Shown one piece after another: positions 1-7,976 of a DNA stretch of 64,000 nucleotides (its first letter is position 1; every line of letters begins with the position of its first letter). The notes beneath the pieces were generated by a model. It was given only the letters and a program-made list of their open reading frames with translations, did not search any database and was not told the DNA's origin. The DNA comes from Trichocoleus desertorum NBK24 (lineage in GTDB: Bacteria > Cyanobacteriota > Cyanobacteriia > FACHB-46): assembly GCF_030409055.1 (NCBI RefSeq), contig NZ_CP116619.1, forward strand, positions 2,122,628-2,186,627, given 5' to 3'. The translations under genes and the position numbers were made by a program.

Positions 1-569
1 GTCAATGGCGAGACTACAAAGCCATTGCCACTGAACAAGGTAGGGTTGCCAACTTTCAAAACAATGCTCAACTGATTGGCTGGGTTAATGCTCAAGCTTT
101 AGAGCATCCCTTGACCTGTTTAGGCGATGGCCATGATGGAGTTTGGAATCTGATTGCGCAAATCGCCACCGCAGAGTGTCGTCGGGAGATCCTCGATTGG
201 TATCATCTCAAAGAGAATCTCTACAAGGTCGGCGGTTCGCTCAAGCGTCTCCATCAAGCCGAAGCGCTACTATGACGGGGGAAAGTGGATGCAACCATTC
301 TCTTGTTTGAAGACGTTCAGAAAAAACAGGCAAAGAACTTCTGTGAGTATCTGCGCAAACATCGCCACCGCATTGTGAATTACGACTACTTCCAAGCGGA
401 AGGGCTGTGTTCGGTGGGTTCGGGTGCGGTTGAATCGACTATCAAGCAGATTGACCGTCGCGTTCAAATATCAGGCGCGCAGTGGAAGCGTGAGAATGTT
501 CCACAAGTGCTAGCTCATCGTTGCGCTTATCTCAATGGTCTAATCGGTTTGCAAAACTGACATGCTCCC
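1..569 (+). mobile_element. ISKra4-type element, right part
   Basis: The element runs off the left edge. Its right end lies about 10 bases after the transposase stop, near 567-570, because the bases from about 570 to 617 read as ISAs1 transposase on the other strand. Read inward from the end, the sequence starts GGGAGCATGTCAGTTTTGC. The left end and the target duplication cannot be seen here. Confidence 0.65.
3..560 (+). pseudogene. ISKra4-family transposase, C-terminal part, with in-frame stop
   Basis: The frame is open from the left window edge to the stop at 558-560, apart from one TGA at 273-275. The residues on both sides of that TGA belong to one protein. Before it come LGDGHDGVWN, with a likely catalytic Asp, and DWYHLKENLYKV. 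After it come KHRHRIVNYDYFQAEGLCS and the GSGAVEST motif with the likely catalytic Glu. These are hallmarks of ISKra4 transposases as I know the family. The codons around the TGA read EALL-stop-RGKVDAT. A Trp codon (TGG) is the expected ancestor, so this looks like a nonsense mutation and not a frameshift. The N-terminus lies outside the window. The element is probably inactive unless the stop is read through. Confidence 0.85.
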
Positions 570-617
570 CTGCACATCCTCCAACAAGTTCGGTTGATTA
601 CCTTTGAGGGCAAGGAC
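570..617 (-). pseudogene. ISAs1 transposase fragment, downstream part
   Basis: On the minus strand these bases read VLALKGNQPNLLEDVQ, the conserved stretch that follows ADYVLA in ISAs1-family transposases. The matching upstream part ends at 1886. The two are separated only by the IS4-family element at 618-1885, so this fragment and the one at 1886-2484 were one gene. Its downstream side is cut off by the ISKra4-type element, so the catalytic Glu region is missing from the window. Confidence 0.8.
610..617. repeat. Target-site duplication, left copy
   Basis: GCAAGGAC is repeated exactly at 1886-1893 and brackets the IS4-family element. It lies inside the ISAs1 reading frame (codons for V-L-A). 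Confidence 0.85.
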
Positions 618-1885
618 CTGGTGGGGGGACAGAAGGGCTTACAAAGTAGAGCGAATCAGAGACATAGCCCGTTGACCTCGTTGATAAAACGGTCGTTTTC
701 CAAGGCTCAGTTGCAATAAGGCATTCACTAAATCCGCACAGGTGTCGGCAAAGTTAACCCAGCCATAGGCATACAAACCCGTATAAAAATGGCTATGTCT
801 CGGGTGACTTCGTGGCGATTGGGAGGGACGAGCAATGTAATGAGCCACTCCTCGTTGACGCAGTTTTTGTCCCACAAAAGTTGCCGCTCCATAGGCCAAA
901 GTCAGGACTAACAACAAGGCAATTAAGCGATTGCCTTTGAGTCCGGTTCCCTCCAGGTGGTAACCTCCGCTTTTACAATCTCTGAACATTTGCTCAATGC
1001 CCATGCGCTTGGCATAGGCTCGAGTTGCCGCTTGCAAGGATGACAGGTTGGTTAACAAGAACCACCCTTCTTTAGCGACTTTGCCTCGGTATTTGCCTCG
1101 CCAACAAGCGGCTACTTGAAAGCCACTGGCTTGATGCGTTTTTGTGACATTGACTCCACGAAAAAATGCCTGCATTCCAGGCTTCAACCCCAACTGCTTC
1201 AATTGTTGCCAATCGCCATCCCAACGCTGCAAATATTCATGACAGCGCAAGCGCAAACAAAAGTAGACGCTTTGGTGGCTCAGCCATCGAGCGAGTTTGA
1301 TTGCACAAAACTCACGGTCGCCTAGAACCACGACTTTGTACTCTTTCAGAGGTTGCAACGCCTTGAGTAATACCTTCTTTTGTTCCTTAAAGTTGCTGCT
1401 CCCGAGATGCGATAGTTCTATCCAGTAAATCGGAATGGCTCGACCGGATTGCACCCAACTGAGTACTAATAAATTCGTTTGCTTCCATTGCGTGCGGTCT
1501 AGGGCAACATAGATGCTCGCACCGGGTGCATGAATCTCGTGTAACTGTTCAATCAGAATTGGGTGCCAGAGGCGTTCAAAACTTAACTCGCTTAAACTCA
1601 AAAAGCGTTTTAACTTCCGTAGACGGCTTGCGCTTTGAATCGGGATTGGTAGATTCGCGGCCAGAGATTCGAGCTTGATCGTTTTGAGGGTTTGTAAGAG
1701 TTGAATCACCAACAGGAGTAGGAGAAATTGAGCCCGACTGAGGCAGGAGCGCAGATGAGTTTGGTAGAATTCAGGCATCTTGATTATGGAAGGTCTTCTC
1801 AACAAGCGGGAACCTTTTTTTCTTTGCCTATTGTCCCTCAAACCTCCACTACATCTGTCTTAGAAACCCCTCTGTCCCCCACCAG
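618..1885 (-). mobile_element. Complete IS4-family insertion sequence
   Basis: The ends are imperfect inverted repeats: CTGGTGGGGGGACAGAAGGG at the left and CTGGTGGGGGACAGAGGGG at the right, which differ by one G and a few inner bases. Both ends are flanked by the direct repeat GCAAGGAC (610-617 and 1886-1893), an 8-bp target duplication. The element is 1268 bp long and carries one intact transposase gene. It sits inside an ISAs1 transposase gene. Confidence 0.88.
639..1778 (-). CDS. IS4-family DDE transposase
   Basis: This encodes the transposase that moves the element at 618-1885. With the start chosen here the protein begins MPEFYQTHLRS, which fits related transposases; an upstream start at 1841 would add 21 basic residues. 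Numbered from 1841, the DDE triad is visible. D115 lies in VALDRTQW and D175 in VLGDREF. E283 lies in the full Y-(2)-R-(3)-E-(6)-K signature (Y276, R279, E283, K290). The C-terminus is rich in basic residues and ends close to the left inverted repeat. No frameshift or stop interrupts it, so the element may still be mobile. Confidence 0.9.
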   Translation of the reverse strand: MPEFYQTHLRSCLSRAQFLLLLLVIQLLQTLKTIKLESLAANLPIPIQSASRLRKLKRFLSLSELSFERLWHPILIEQLHEIHAPGASIYVALDRTQWKQTNLLVLSWVQSGRAIPIYWIELSHLGSSNFKEQKKVLLKALQPLKEYKVVVLGDREFCAIKLARWLSHQSVYFCLRLRCHEYLQRWDGDWQQLKQLGLKPGMQAFFRGVNVTKTHQASGFQVAACWRGKYRGKVAKEGWFLLTNLSSLQAATRAYAKRMGIEQMFRDCKSGGYHLEGTGLKGNRLIALLLVLTLAYGAATFVGQKLRQRGVAHYIARPSQSPRSHPRHSHFYTGLYAYGWVNFADTCADLVNALLQLSLGKRPFYQRGQRAMSLIRSTL

Positions 1886-2484
1886 GCAAGGACATAATCA
1901 GCACCTTGGTCAATAATGGCCGCAGCAATTTCTCTTTGACAGCCCATCGCATCAATGGTGACAATACATCCGGCAATCGAGAGCACTTCCAACAGCTGGG
2001 GAATGGCGGTAATTTCATTCGACTTTTCATCGACCTTACGTTGCCCCAGCACCAGGCGATTCACACTGGCCCAAGCACTAACCATGTGAATGGCTCCTTT
2101 GCCATGACGGGTATCGTAAGAACCGCGCACGGTTTTGCCATCAATCGCAATGATTTCGCCTTGCGTCAATCGACTAATCGCCCCAATCCAACTCACAAAG
2201 CATTGCTGCATTTGCTCTGGCTCCATGCGGGCAAACAACCGGGCAAAGGTATCGTGAGTCGGAATGCCATTGGGTAGGCTGAGGAAACTGCTCAACCAGT
2301 CGAATTTCGCCCGTCCATACTCCTCAATGTCTGTCCAACTTTCAGCACCACAGATGACAGCGCAGATAGCAATGGTAACGATGTCAAGCAACAGATGCTC
2401 TTTGCCGCGTTCATCGCGTGGGTCGTCCAAGCTAGCAAAGTGAGTCAGAATGCTGGCATCATTGAGCGGGTTCATGGCAGCCAC
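1886..2484 (-). pseudogene. ISAs1-family transposase, N-terminal part, interrupted
   Basis: The start at 2484 gives MAAMNPLNDASILTHFASLDDPRDER, the typical ISAs1 N-terminal domain (DDE_Tnp_1-associated type). Then come IAIDGKTVRGS, with the first catalytic Asp, and VTIDAMGCQ, with the second. The frame continues a few codons into the IS4-family element and stops at 1849. Its true continuation is at 570-617. The third catalytic residue is lost, so this copy cannot be active. Confidence 0.88.
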
Positions 2485-2539
2485 CTTTGCGCTTGGGTAC
2501 TGCTTTTAGCCTACGCTCTATTTTTATGCGTTTGCCCTG
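1886..2539 (-). mobile_element. ISAs1-family element, right-hand remnant
   Basis: Read on the minus strand, the element begins CAGGGCAAACGCATAAAAAT at 2539. This matches ISAs1 termini as I remember them and lies 55 bp upstream of the transposase start. The other terminus is not in the window, because the ISKra4-type element replaces everything beyond about 570. The element lies directly after the stop codon of the gene remnant at 2541-2743. Confidence 0.75.
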
Positions 2540-2540
2540 G

Positions 2541-2743
2541 TTACTGGAAGTTGATGGTATGCACACCAGCCAGTTGAAGCGCTTCTTTCGTACCGCTGTC
2601 GTAGGCCCAAGCCTTGAGAGTAGCTTTATCGCTGGGTAAGGCGGTTGGCGATACTGTTGCCGCCCAACCAGAGTTAGCATTGTTCGTAGCAGTGGCAACA
2701 TCGGCTCGATTAACGTTGACTGGGGCGCACACCGTTCTGAGTT
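2541..2743 (-). pseudogene. C-terminal remnant of a disrupted gene, downstream part
   Basis: The minus strand reads TVCAPVNVNRADVATATNNA and continues with SGWAATVSPTALPSDKATLK and AWAYDSGTKEALQLAGVHTI before a TAA at 2541-2543. From memory it resembles beta-rich C-terminal domains of large cyanobacterial membrane proteins linked to glycosyltransfer; that assignment is weak. The upstream part lies at 3927-4052, on the far side of an IS4-like element. Joining the two through one copy of an 8-bp repeat gives IITQLRTVCAPVNV in one frame. No start codon or N-terminal part survives. The next gene upstream is also a glycosyltransferase. Confidence 0.6.
2736..2743. repeat. Putative target-site duplication of the second IS4-like element
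   Basis: TCTGAGTT recurs at 3927-3934 on the other side of the element. Collapsing to one copy makes the remnant open reading frame continuous, which supports a true duplication. Confidence 0.65.
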
Positions 2744-3926
2744 CCTTGACTCAAATCTTGCACCTCGTGATCTGAACCTCCCATCCCTGCTTCTGTAGTA
2801 ACAGTCGCTTTTGTTCAACTTCCTGGAGCAGCAGGGCGATAACAATCTCAGGTAGACAGGCTTCGAGCACGACTGTGGCAGCCTCAACCCAGTCCGGTAA
2901 CATCTTTGAGTTCGTTGAAAGATAGCCCCAGTGAGCCAGAATAAAAGCACTCAGCGACAACACCAACCAGCGATAGAGACCCTTCAAGGTTTGTTGTCCA
3001 AAGCGATGCAGACCAAAACGGTGTTTTGCTGTCTTGAACCAGCCTTCTATCTGCCAACGATGCCGCCCCCACCAGATAATCGGGCTGGCTTTGAGCGACT
3101 TGGTGGAGAGCACATAGCGCTTCAAGCGTGGCTTGCCCTCTTCGCGCTTGAGGTAGAACCAAGCCACGGTGACAGGGAAGTCGAGCCCTTCGAGCCGCAC
3201 CTGCTGCCCTGGCTTGTGCAGATGGAACAGTTGCCGTCCATCCTGGAGGAGACGGTCATAGCGAACGCCTGTGACCGCGTGAAGTTTCAGCTTTCGCATC
3301 CCTTTGAGGAAGTCTATGCTGCCAAAGGCGGTATCGGCGAGCACGACCAACCGGAAAGCTTGGCGCAACCAACGAGGTAACTGACGCACCAGATGCAGGC
3401 CTAAATGGGCCGGGGAAGTCGTGTCCTTGCCCCGGTACACTCGAAAGCTCCAAGGAATGCGCCAAGGCCCAACCACGAGATACAGCACTACCAGATGCAC
3501 CCCGTGTTTGCTGTGAAAGACAGAGACTAGCTGCTCAAAGGCTTTGAACTTGCCTCGTTTCTCCAAGGTCGTCAAATCCCCAATCACTTGCAGATGTGGT
3601 CGGCGACCGCGAGGACGATACTGCTGGAGTTGCTGACGCACAGCTTTTCGCAGGCGACGAATCACTTCCCGCGCTGACCAGCTATAGACGTTGAGGAAGC
3701 GGCTGAGAGCACTCGGGGATTTGAGGGGACTGTGCTCTGGCAGAGGAGCACCCTGGGCTCTAAGAAACAACTCCAGCAAAGCTTGCAGGCTTTGACGCTG
3801 GTAGGGACTCGGCATCCCGTCGAGCAAGTGATAGATTAGTTCTTGGGCGTGGGCAAGAATGTCCATGGTTCTTGCAATCTATTGGTTTCACGCCCTTTCT
3901 CTCACTTTTCAAGCTTAGGTGCAAGA
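2744..3926 (-). mobile_element. IS4-like insertion sequence in a gene remnant
   Basis: The 1183-bp segment carries one intact transposase. It is bracketed by the direct repeat TCTGAGTT (2736-2743 and 3927-3934), and excising it through one copy restores the flanking reading frame. The inverted ends are less simple. The shared motif ATCTTGCACCT starts about 12 bases inside the left boundary and right at the right boundary, and a longer match (ACTCARATCTTGCACCT) would overlap the right repeat. The exact ends are therefore uncertain by about 10 bases. Confidence 0.7.
2751..3866 (-). CDS. IS4-like DDE transposase
   Basis: The 371-residue protein is the transposase of the element at 2744-3926. 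The likely catalytic residues are D97 in VIGDLTTLEK, D178 in VLADTAFGS, and E274 in RWQIEGWFKTAK, which shows R-(3)-E-(6)-K spacing. The N-terminal 90 residues are helical and basic. The stop codon lies within the left inverted end, as in many compact insertion sequences. The frame is intact. It differs clearly from the transposase at 639-1778, so the two elements come from different subgroups. Confidence 0.85.
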   Translation of the reverse strand: MDILAHAQELIYHLLDGMPSPYQRQSLQALLELFLRAQGAPLPEHSPLKSPSALSRFLNVYSWSAREVIRRLRKAVRQQLQQYRPRGRRPHLQVIGDLTTLEKRGKFKAFEQLVSVFHSKHGVHLVVLYLVVGPWRIPWSFRVYRGKDTTSPAHLGLHLVRQLPRWLRQAFRLVVLADTAFGSIDFLKGMRKLKLHAVTGVRYDRLLQDGRQLFHLHKPGQQVRLEGLDFPVTVAWFYLKREEGKPRLKRYVLSTKSLKASPIIWWGRHRWQIEGWFKTAKHRFGLHRFGQQTLKGLYRWLVLSLSAFILAHWGYLSTNSKMLPDWVEAATVVLEACLPEIVIALLLQEVEQKRLLLQKQGWEVQITRCKI

Positions 3927-4052
3927 TCTGAGTTGGGTAATGATGGCCAGATCAGCAGGTTTTTCAGCAGTAAAAATAATCGCCCAACCATATATTATTA
4001 AGGGCTCTGTTCTGGGTAAGGGGTGTTCTAAGGCGGATCGGTTATTGGTATA
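3927..4052 (-). pseudogene. C-terminal remnant of a disrupted gene, upstream part
   Basis: Starting just after the stop of the glycosyltransferase gene at 4053, the minus strand is open without a start codon. It reads PLIIYGWAIIFTAEKPADLA and then IITQLR up to the insertion. The GWAI..PAD pattern continues into the fragment at 2541-2743. The first 15 or so codons may not belong to the original gene. The rest of that gene has been deleted or moved. Confidence 0.55.
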
Positions 4053-5030
4053 TTACGAAGCGGCCTGCCGCATTTCAGCATAAGCAGCATACACACCTTG
4101 AACGTTGTACCAATTTAAGAAGATACGAGCGATCTCAAGGGCTAGTTGCGGTTTGCCTTGATTAATTAGCCATTGCAACAAAGGGGCTAAGGTTCGCTCA
4201 TTTAAGGAGCCACCGAGAGACAGTAACCCCCAAAGAATGCGGTGGAGCCAAGTCATTTGAATCATCATCCGCACTTCCCAGGTGGGATGCTTTTGATAAA
4301 ACAACACTCCCATGCGTCCGCGCTGGATTTCTTTGTCAATCAACTGCGGAATTTCTGCTAAGGCAAAAGGTGGATGCCAATGGTAGCCAACTGCACTGGG
4401 GCATTTAATCAGCTTTAGCCCTAATTGCTTCAGCCGTACGCCTAGCTCTAAATCTTCCCAGCCATATAATTGGAACTGAGTATCAAATAAGCCTGCTTTC
4501 TCTAACCAATAACGAGCGATCGCGACATTCCCGGTAGCGAAATAGGCTGCCGAAAAATCTGTGACCTTGTAGGGCTCAGCCGTAGGATGCTCGAAGTTAC
4601 AAGTATTAATTACCCGACCGTAGGTAAAGAGGCGGGGTGGTTCTGTAGAGTTTGTCTGAACTGATAGCGAACTGGGTAGCGATCGCTGACCTTCCGCCAA
4701 ACCATCCGCATGAGCCTGTAAAAACTGCTCGGTGACAACTAAGTCGCTGTCAATGAAAATAATCGTATCCCCGCTCGCTTGCTGCACCCCTAAATTCCTC
4801 GCAGCGGCTGGGCCTCGGTGATCTTGGCAAAACAAGCGTACATGGGGGAAATCGGCTGCGTGAGCGCGCATCCACTCGACTGTCCCATCTGTAGAGCCAT
4901 CATCAACCAGCACAATTTCATAGCCAGTCACTTCGCCATCTACTGCCAAGTGTTGATGCTCTAAAGCCTTCAGACATTTCTCCAAAATCGGTTGGCGATT
5001 GTAGGTTGGGATGACAACGCTAAAAAACAC
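4053..5030 (-). CDS. Glycosyltransferase family 2
   Basis: The 325-residue protein has a GT-A fold N-terminus of the family 2 type. It opens with MFFSVVIPTYNR, followed by the nucleotide-binding VLVDDGSTDGT (about residues 40-50), the DxD-type FIDSDLVV (about 92-99) and the acceptor-side motif GWEDLELGVRLKQLGLKL. No membrane segment is obvious. It should transfer a sugar from a nucleotide sugar to a glycan or lipid acceptor at the cytoplasmic face; donor and acceptor cannot be told. It is followed directly by the remnant of a disrupted gene and the insertion sequences. It may be what is left of a larger surface-glycan locus. Confidence 0.85.
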   Translation of the reverse strand: MFFSVVIPTYNRQPILEKCLKALEHQHLAVDGEVTGYEIVLVDDGSTDGTVEWMRAHAADFPHVRLFCQDHRGPAAARNLGVQQASGDTIIFIDSDLVVTEQFLQAHADGLAEGQRSLPSSLSVQTNSTEPPRLFTYGRVINTCNFEHPTAEPYKVTDFSAAYFATGNVAIARYWLEKAGLFDTQFQLYGWEDLELGVRLKQLGLKLIKCPSAVGYHWHPPFALAEIPQLIDKEIQRGRMGVLFYQKHPTWEVRMMIQMTWLHRILWGLLSLGGSLNERTLAPLLQWLINQGKPQLALEIARIFLNWYNVQGVYAAYAEMRQAAS

Positions 5031-5241
5031 AGCTTCTCCTGCAAGGAAACCTTACTCTCAATATCTTCAGTATCTTCAAGCCTATTGATTGGGTGCCAAT
5101 CCAGCCTAAAATCTGGTGGCGTTCGGGCAAGTTGACAAATTCAAACAGCATCAATGGCATATCTGTAGAGATTCTGACAAGAATTTATGAATATTGGTTG
5201 CATAATAGGGACTCAGTTGTTCTACCAAATCGGAAAAATCA

Positions 5242-6444
5242 ATGGGTCGCGCCAAGAAAGTTGTGCTGGCATACTCCGGCGGAGTCGATACTTCCGTCTG
5301 CATTCCTTATCTCAAAACTGAGTGGGGGGTTGAAGAAGTCATTACTCTGGCAGCCGACTTGGGTCAAGGGGATGAGCTAGAACCGATTCGCAAAAAAGCA
5401 CTCGACTCAGGTGCAAGTGAGTCCTTGGTCATTGACGCGACGGCAAGCTTTATTCAAGAGTATGCTTTTCCTGCCATTCAAGCCAATGCGCTCTACGAAA
5501 ATCGTTATCCTCTCTCTACCGCTCTAGCTCGGCCACTCATTGCCAAGCTGTTGGTGGAAGCTGCTGCAAAATATGGTGCAGATGCGGTAGCACATGGCTG
5601 CACAGGTAAAGGGAATGACCAAGTGCGTTTCGATGTCTCGATCGCCGCGCTAAACCCCAACCTGAAAGTCCTAGCGCCCGCCAGAGAATGGGGCATGAGC
5701 CGGGAAGAAACGATCGCCTACGGAGAAAAATTTGGCATTCCCACTCCTGTTAAGAAGTCTTCACCCTACAGCATCGATCGCAACCTGTTAGGGCGCAGTA
5801 TCGAAGCAGGCCCTCTAGAAGACCCCTGGACTGAGCCACTAGAAGAAATTTATGCTTTGACCAAGGCGATCGCAGATACCCCCAACGAGCCAGAGTATGT
5901 AGAGATTGGCTTCACAAAAGGGTTGCCCACTCACCTGAATGGAGAAGCTTTAGATTCTGTAGCGCTGATTACCCGGCTCAACGACCTAGCTGGTAATCAT
6001 GGCGTCGGGCGGATCGACATGCTAGAAAATCGTTTAGTTGGAATTAAGTCTCGCGAGATTTATGAGGCACCCGCTCTCTTAGTGCTAATTCAAGCCCATC
6101 GAGATCTAGAGAGTCTGACGCTCACGGCTGATGTCACCCACTACAAGCGGGGGATTGAGGAGAGCTATAGCCAACTTGTCTACAACGGCCTCTGGTATAG
6201 CCCGCTCAAGGGAGCCTTAGATGCCTTTGTTCAACAGACTCAAGAGCGAGTTTCTGGCACTGTACGGGTCAAGCTATTCAAGGGCAATGCCAATATTGTG
6301 GGGCGGCAGTCTGCCAACTCTCTCTACAGCCCAGACTTAGCGACTTATGGTGCGGAAGACAAGTTCGACCACAAAGCTGCCGAAGGGTTTATCTATGTTT
6401 GGGGTCTACCCACGCGGGTTTGGTCACAGCAAAATCGCCTTTAA
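5242..6444 (+). CDS. argG: Argininosuccinate synthase
   Basis: It catalyses ATP-dependent joining of citrulline and aspartate to argininosuccinate, the penultimate step of arginine synthesis in the cytosol. The 400-residue length is normal. The PP-loop [11 protein letters not shown] is at residues 8-18. Further family motifs are [13 protein letters not shown] (about 115-127) and the citrulline/aspartate-binding [20 protein letters not shown] (about 176-195). The ATG at 5242 starts [14 protein letters not shown], as in other cyanobacteria. It is a single gene, divergent from the glycosyltransferase at 4053-5030 across about 210 bp. Confidence 0.97.
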   Translation: MGRAKKVVLAYSGGVDTSVCIPYLKTEWGVEEVITLAADLGQGDELEPIRKKALDSGASESLVIDATASFIQEYAFPAIQANALYENRYPLSTALARPLIAKLLVEAAAKYGADAVAHGCTGKGNDQVRFDVSIAALNPNLKVLAPAREWGMSREETIAYGEKFGIPTPVKKSSPYSIDRNLLGRSIEAGPLEDPWTEPLEEIYALTKAIADTPNEPEYVEIGFTKGLPTHLNGEALDSVALITRLNDLAGNHGVGRIDMLENRLVGIKSREIYEAPALLVLIQAHRDLESLTLTADVTHYKRGIEESYSQLVYNGLWYSPLKGALDAFVQQTQERVSGTVRVKLFKGNANIVGRQSANSLYSPDLATYGAEDKFDHKAAEGFIYVWGLPTRVWSQQNRL

Positions 6445-6578
6445 CTTATTGGCTCTAGGTTGGTCAAAGGCTCTAAGCCAATCAAAAACAGATGGGGCAG
6501 TTTGCATTGCTCCATCTGTTAAGTCTGCCTATTTACCCTAGTGCTCAGAAGCCTGATTCAGCTTACTGAACCTTAAAA

Positions 6579-7211
6579 TTAGTCTGGACGTTCCAATTGC
6601 TTAGCTTTGCGAGTTTCTAGCCAAATAGGAACTGCAATCCAGGCGATCGCCAGCACCAAAGCAACACCCGTGAACTGAGCCGCCCAAACAACTAGCTGTT
6701 CTAAAGGCACAATCCGACCCGCAAAAAACGCCAGCGTCACCATTACCGAAGCCCAAGTTGAAGCGCCGATCAAGTTGTAAAACATAAACTTGAGAAACGG
6801 CATTTCAACAATTCCAGCTAGAGGGCTGGCAAAAACTCTGAGCAAAGCAATAAAGCGGCCAAAGAAAACGGTTTTTGCTGCGTTTTCGCTGAATTGATTT
6901 TTGACTTCTAGCAGTTGCTCCTCGCGAAAGCGGAAGATGCGACCCAGGCCAACCAGCAATGGCCAGCCACCCCATCTCCCAATCCAATAGCCACAAGTCC
7001 CCCCTAAGGAAGCGCCGAGAGCTGCACTACCGAGAACAATCCAGTAATTTAATTCACCACTCCCTGCCAAGAAACCGCCAGCTAGTGTCGCAGTTTCACC
7101 AGGGATTGGTAGACCCAAATTTTCTAGCAGAATTCCTACAAACACTGCCCAGTACCCGTAGTGACGGGCTAACTCCTGGATAGTCTCTAACGATAAAAAC
7201 TCGAAAGACAT
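6579..7211 (-). CDS. DedA family membrane protein
   Basis: The 210-residue protein has the DedA/VTT layout. There are membrane segments near residues 15-35, 45-75, 135-160 and 175-200, with re-entrant-type loops. Family motifs seen are LENLGLPIPGET (about 29-40), GYWIGRWGG and GRFIALLRVFASPLAG (about 117-133), with the conserved Arg and Gly. Family members act in the inner membrane and several flip undecaprenyl phosphate or phospholipids; the substrate here is not known. It converges with argG, with about 130 bp between the stops. Confidence 0.9.
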   Translation of the reverse strand: MSFEFLSLETIQELARHYGYWAVFVGILLENLGLPIPGETATLAGGFLAGSGELNYWIVLGSAALGASLGGTCGYWIGRWGGWPLLVGLGRIFRFREEQLLEVKNQFSENAAKTVFFGRFIALLRVFASPLAGIVEMPFLKFMFYNLIGASTWASVMVTLAFFAGRIVPLEQLVVWAAQFTGVALVLAIAWIAVPIWLETRKAKQLERPD

Positions 7212-7571
7212 GCAACACAGCCTTTACAAAGATTTGCCTTTCTTAAGATCTTGACGTGGCGATCTGAAAGTGTCAACAAAGCTTAAAGCAGCTCATTTCC
7301 CTAGGTTATCTGGCACAACTGAAATTTCATCAAAACTTCAGTGAAGATGAAGATTTAGCAAAGTTACGGGAAATTACTGAGCTTCCCAGCTTACGCCTTT
7401 TATATTGGGGGCAGATAAACTCCTGCAAGCATCATTCGTGTAGACACCATTTACAAGTAGCTGAGAGACCTCAGTACCTTCCAGTCAACAGTTTCAGCTT
7501 CGAGCGCCGGAGCCACGCTTGCTCGCAAGTTAAGTTCCGCTATTCCAGATGCCATTTACTGTGCTAGGACT
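7212..7571. other. Intergenic region between dedA-type gene and STAS gene
   Basis: This 360-bp stretch separates two divergent genes, so both promoters should lie in it. An open frame runs on the plus strand from about 7320 to 7570, but it has no ATG and an unusual His/Cys-rich translation, and I do not call it a gene. I see no hairpin, RNA gene or repeat. Confidence 0.5.
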
Positions 7572-7964
7572 ATGACTGATCAAAAAGTGAGCAGAGCCAT
7601 TGTACTTCAACCCCAAGGTCGTTTAGATCTTGAAGGTGGTGTTGCTTTACAACATCAGATCGCAGCGATCGCCTCCGAGCGCTATAGCTACTGGATACTG
7701 GACTTAGCAAATATTGAGTTCATCAACAGCTCTGGCCTAGTAGCCTTGATTACTGGGCTCAATAGCGCCAACAAGTGTAATTGCCGCCTAGTCATCTGCA
7801 ACGTACAGGCTTCTGCCAAACTCATTTTTGAAATTACTCAGCTCGACCGAGTATTTGAGATTGTAGAAGACCTTGAGACCCTATTCACCGAACGGCCTCC
7901 TGTGATGGAGCTAGTACCCTCCAAAACCACTACATCGAAAGTTTCAAAGCCTGTAGCAGCTTAG
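7572..7964 (+). CDS. STAS-domain protein, anti-anti-sigma factor type
   Basis: The 130-residue protein is a single STAS domain with a short Ser/Thr/Lys-rich tail. The motif IEFINSSGLVALITGL covers residues 48-63. In SpoIIAA-type proteins the Ser of this loop is phosphorylated by an anti-sigma kinase; S53 or S54 is the candidate here, and the preceding Asp of the classic D-S-S-G-L is Asn (N52). It probably works in a partner-switching pathway in the cytosol. No kinase or phosphatase partner lies next to it. The ATG at 7572 is the first in frame. Confidence 0.88.
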   Translation: MTDQKVSRAIVLQPQGRLDLEGGVALQHQIAAIASERYSYWILDLANIEFINSSGLVALITGLNSANKCNCRLVICNVQASAKLIFEITQLDRVFEIVEDLETLFTERPPVMELVPSKTTTSKVSKPVAA

Positions 7965-7976
7965 AAAATCCTGTCG

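Noticed and set aside
270-280. Programmed frameshift or two-gene structure in the ISKra4-type transposase
   Set aside because: Both halves are in the same frame; only a TGA codon separates them, so no frameshift is needed.
2749-3933. Alternative element boundaries using the longer inverted match ACTCARATCTTGCACCT
   Set aside because: With these ends no target duplication is found and the flanking frame is not restored, so the 2744-3926 version is preferred.
7320-7570. Open frame of about 80 codons before the STAS gene
   Set aside because: It lacks an ATG or GTG with ribosome site and has an unlikely His/Cys/Arg-rich composition.
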